In this document: in pieces, positions 63,494 through 64,000 of the stretch | Layout of the letters: every line of letters starts with the position of its first letter | Numbering within the stretch: the stretch's first letter is position 1 | Origin: Ignavibacteriota bacterium | Lineage (GTDB): Bacteria > Bacteroidota > Ignavibacteria > Ignavibacteriales > Melioribacteraceae | NCBI GenBank assembly: GCA_016713565.1 | Contig: JADJOX010000007.1 | Span: forward strand, 1,168,501 to 1,232,500 | Reading direction: 5' to 3' | DNA: 64,000 nt | Made by a program: the position numbers and the translations under genes | Notes under the pieces: generated by a model | Told to the model about the DNA's origin: nothing | What the model saw: the letters and a program-made list of their open reading frames with translations, nothing else | Databases searched by the model: none

Positions 63494-64000
63494 AAAATAT
63501 TTCAAAGACCGTTTGGATACTGTCAGTTGTAAGTTTATTTACCGATACCGCCAGCGAAATGCTGTATCCGATTATGCCGATATATCTTAAATCAATTGGA
63601 TTTTCAATTCTGCTTATCGGAATTCTAGAAGGAATTGCCGAAGCATCCGCGGGATTAAGTAAAGGTTATTTTGGAAAAGCCTCCGATCATTACGGTAAAA
63701 GAGTTCCATTCGTTCAATTAGGTTATTCATTAAGCGCAATATCAAAACCATTATTGGCATTTTTTACAAATCCTTTTTGGGTTTTCTTTACAAGAACTTT
63801 GGACAGATTAGGAAAAGGAATAAGAACCGGCGCTAGAGACGCAATATTATCTGCCGAAGCGACAAAAGAAACAAAAGGAAAAGTTTTCGGATTTCATAGA
63901 TCTATGGATACTTTAGGAGCGGTTTTAGGTCCGCTTTTAGCTTTAATATATTTACATTTTTATCCTGAAAATTACTCAACATTATTTTTTCTCGCGTTTA
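63490..64000 (+). CDS. MFS transporter, N-terminal half, cut by window edge
   Basis: The ATG at 63490 overlaps the VOC stop by 4 bp (ATGA). The ~170 residues seen hold about five membrane helices, the opening VWILSVVSLFTDTASEMLYP, and loop-2 motif ASDHYGKRVP and TRTLDRLGKGIRTGARDA, typical of a MFS branch of uncertain substrate. It would be the exporter or importer of the GH13-GH114-VOC run. The protein continues outside the window. Confidence 0.85.
   Translation, partial: MKNISKTVWILSVVSLFTDTASEMLYPIMPIYLKSIGFSILLIGILEGIAEASAGLSKGYFGKASDHYGKRVPFVQLGYSLSAISKPLLAFFTNPFWVFFTRTLDRLGKGIRTGARDAILSAEATKETKGKVFGFHRSMDTLGAVLGPLLALIYLHFYPENYSTLFFLAF

Overview
The window is 64 kb of AT-rich, gene-dense chromosome from a Gram-negative bacterium of the FCB group. 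The best fit is Ignavibacteriota/Chlorobi-side Bacteroidota, and this is inference from gene content. The signs are: a long insert-type IspG, a TonB-dependent receptor with a CarboxypepD_reg-like N-terminus, a two-part class I mannose-6-phosphate isomerase of the Bacteroidota type, many lipoproteins, an NrfHA nitrite reductase, and many genes with a visible GGAG-type ribosome binding site, which classical Bacteroidia mostly lack. Several genes start with TTG or GTG. I see no insertion sequence, prophage, CRISPR array, tRNA or rRNA. The one structured RNA gene is RNase P RNA.

Layout. 1-6.8 kb: M1 and M16 zinc peptidases, two small envelope proteins, a 23S rRNA uracil methyltransferase and a SAM methyltransferase. 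6.8-11 kb: a tripartite efflux set (TolC, MacB-like permease without ATPase, HlyD-like adaptor). 11-18.1 kb: a tail-anchored DUF1508-like protein with a structured leader, a GH13 enzyme next to dnaG, ispG and a zinc-ribbon protein. 18.1-23.5 kb: nif3, then the genome-maintenance run rnpB-recJ-yebC-ruvC-ruvA. 23.6-28.2 kb: a nitrite ammonification operon (NapH-like ferredoxin, porin, NrfH, NrfA). 28.3-31.2 kb: GNAT, methyltransferase, a frameshifted GyrI-like gene and a MerR regulator with a clear 19-bp-spacer MerR promoter. 31.3-36.7 kb: secreted orphan, TonB receptor, and a B12-binding radical SAM enzyme overlapping an EamA exporter. 37-43.7 kb: BKACE-like enzyme, sugar porter plus mannose-6-phosphate isomerase, Rrf2 regulator, CorA, DUF1003. 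43.7-48.7 kb: two lipoproteins, a hexapeptide transferase, gamma-glutamyltransferase, ornithine carbamoyltransferase. 48.9-55.7 kb: an acetate module (DUF4212 + symporter, exonuclease + CBS/DUF294 protein, acetyl-CoA synthetase). 55.8-64 kb: two large lipoproteins (ADP-ribosylglycohydrolase-like, Cthe_2159-like), a TonB-like anchored protein, a pentapeptide protein, and a tightly packed GH13 - GH114 (frameshifted) - VOC - MFS run that leaves the window.

How it fits together: the gene set suggests a heterotroph that takes up sugars and acetate and can respire nitrite to ammonium. Two genes (GyrI-like, GH114-like) are each broken by a missing base in a five-A run, which could be real decay or a homopolymer sequencing error. 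I found no single clearly new system. The most distinctive signals are the MerR promoter, the structured leader at 11.75-11.83 kb, the rnpB/recJ junction hairpin, the radical SAM-exporter pair and the GH13/GH114/VOC/MFS run.
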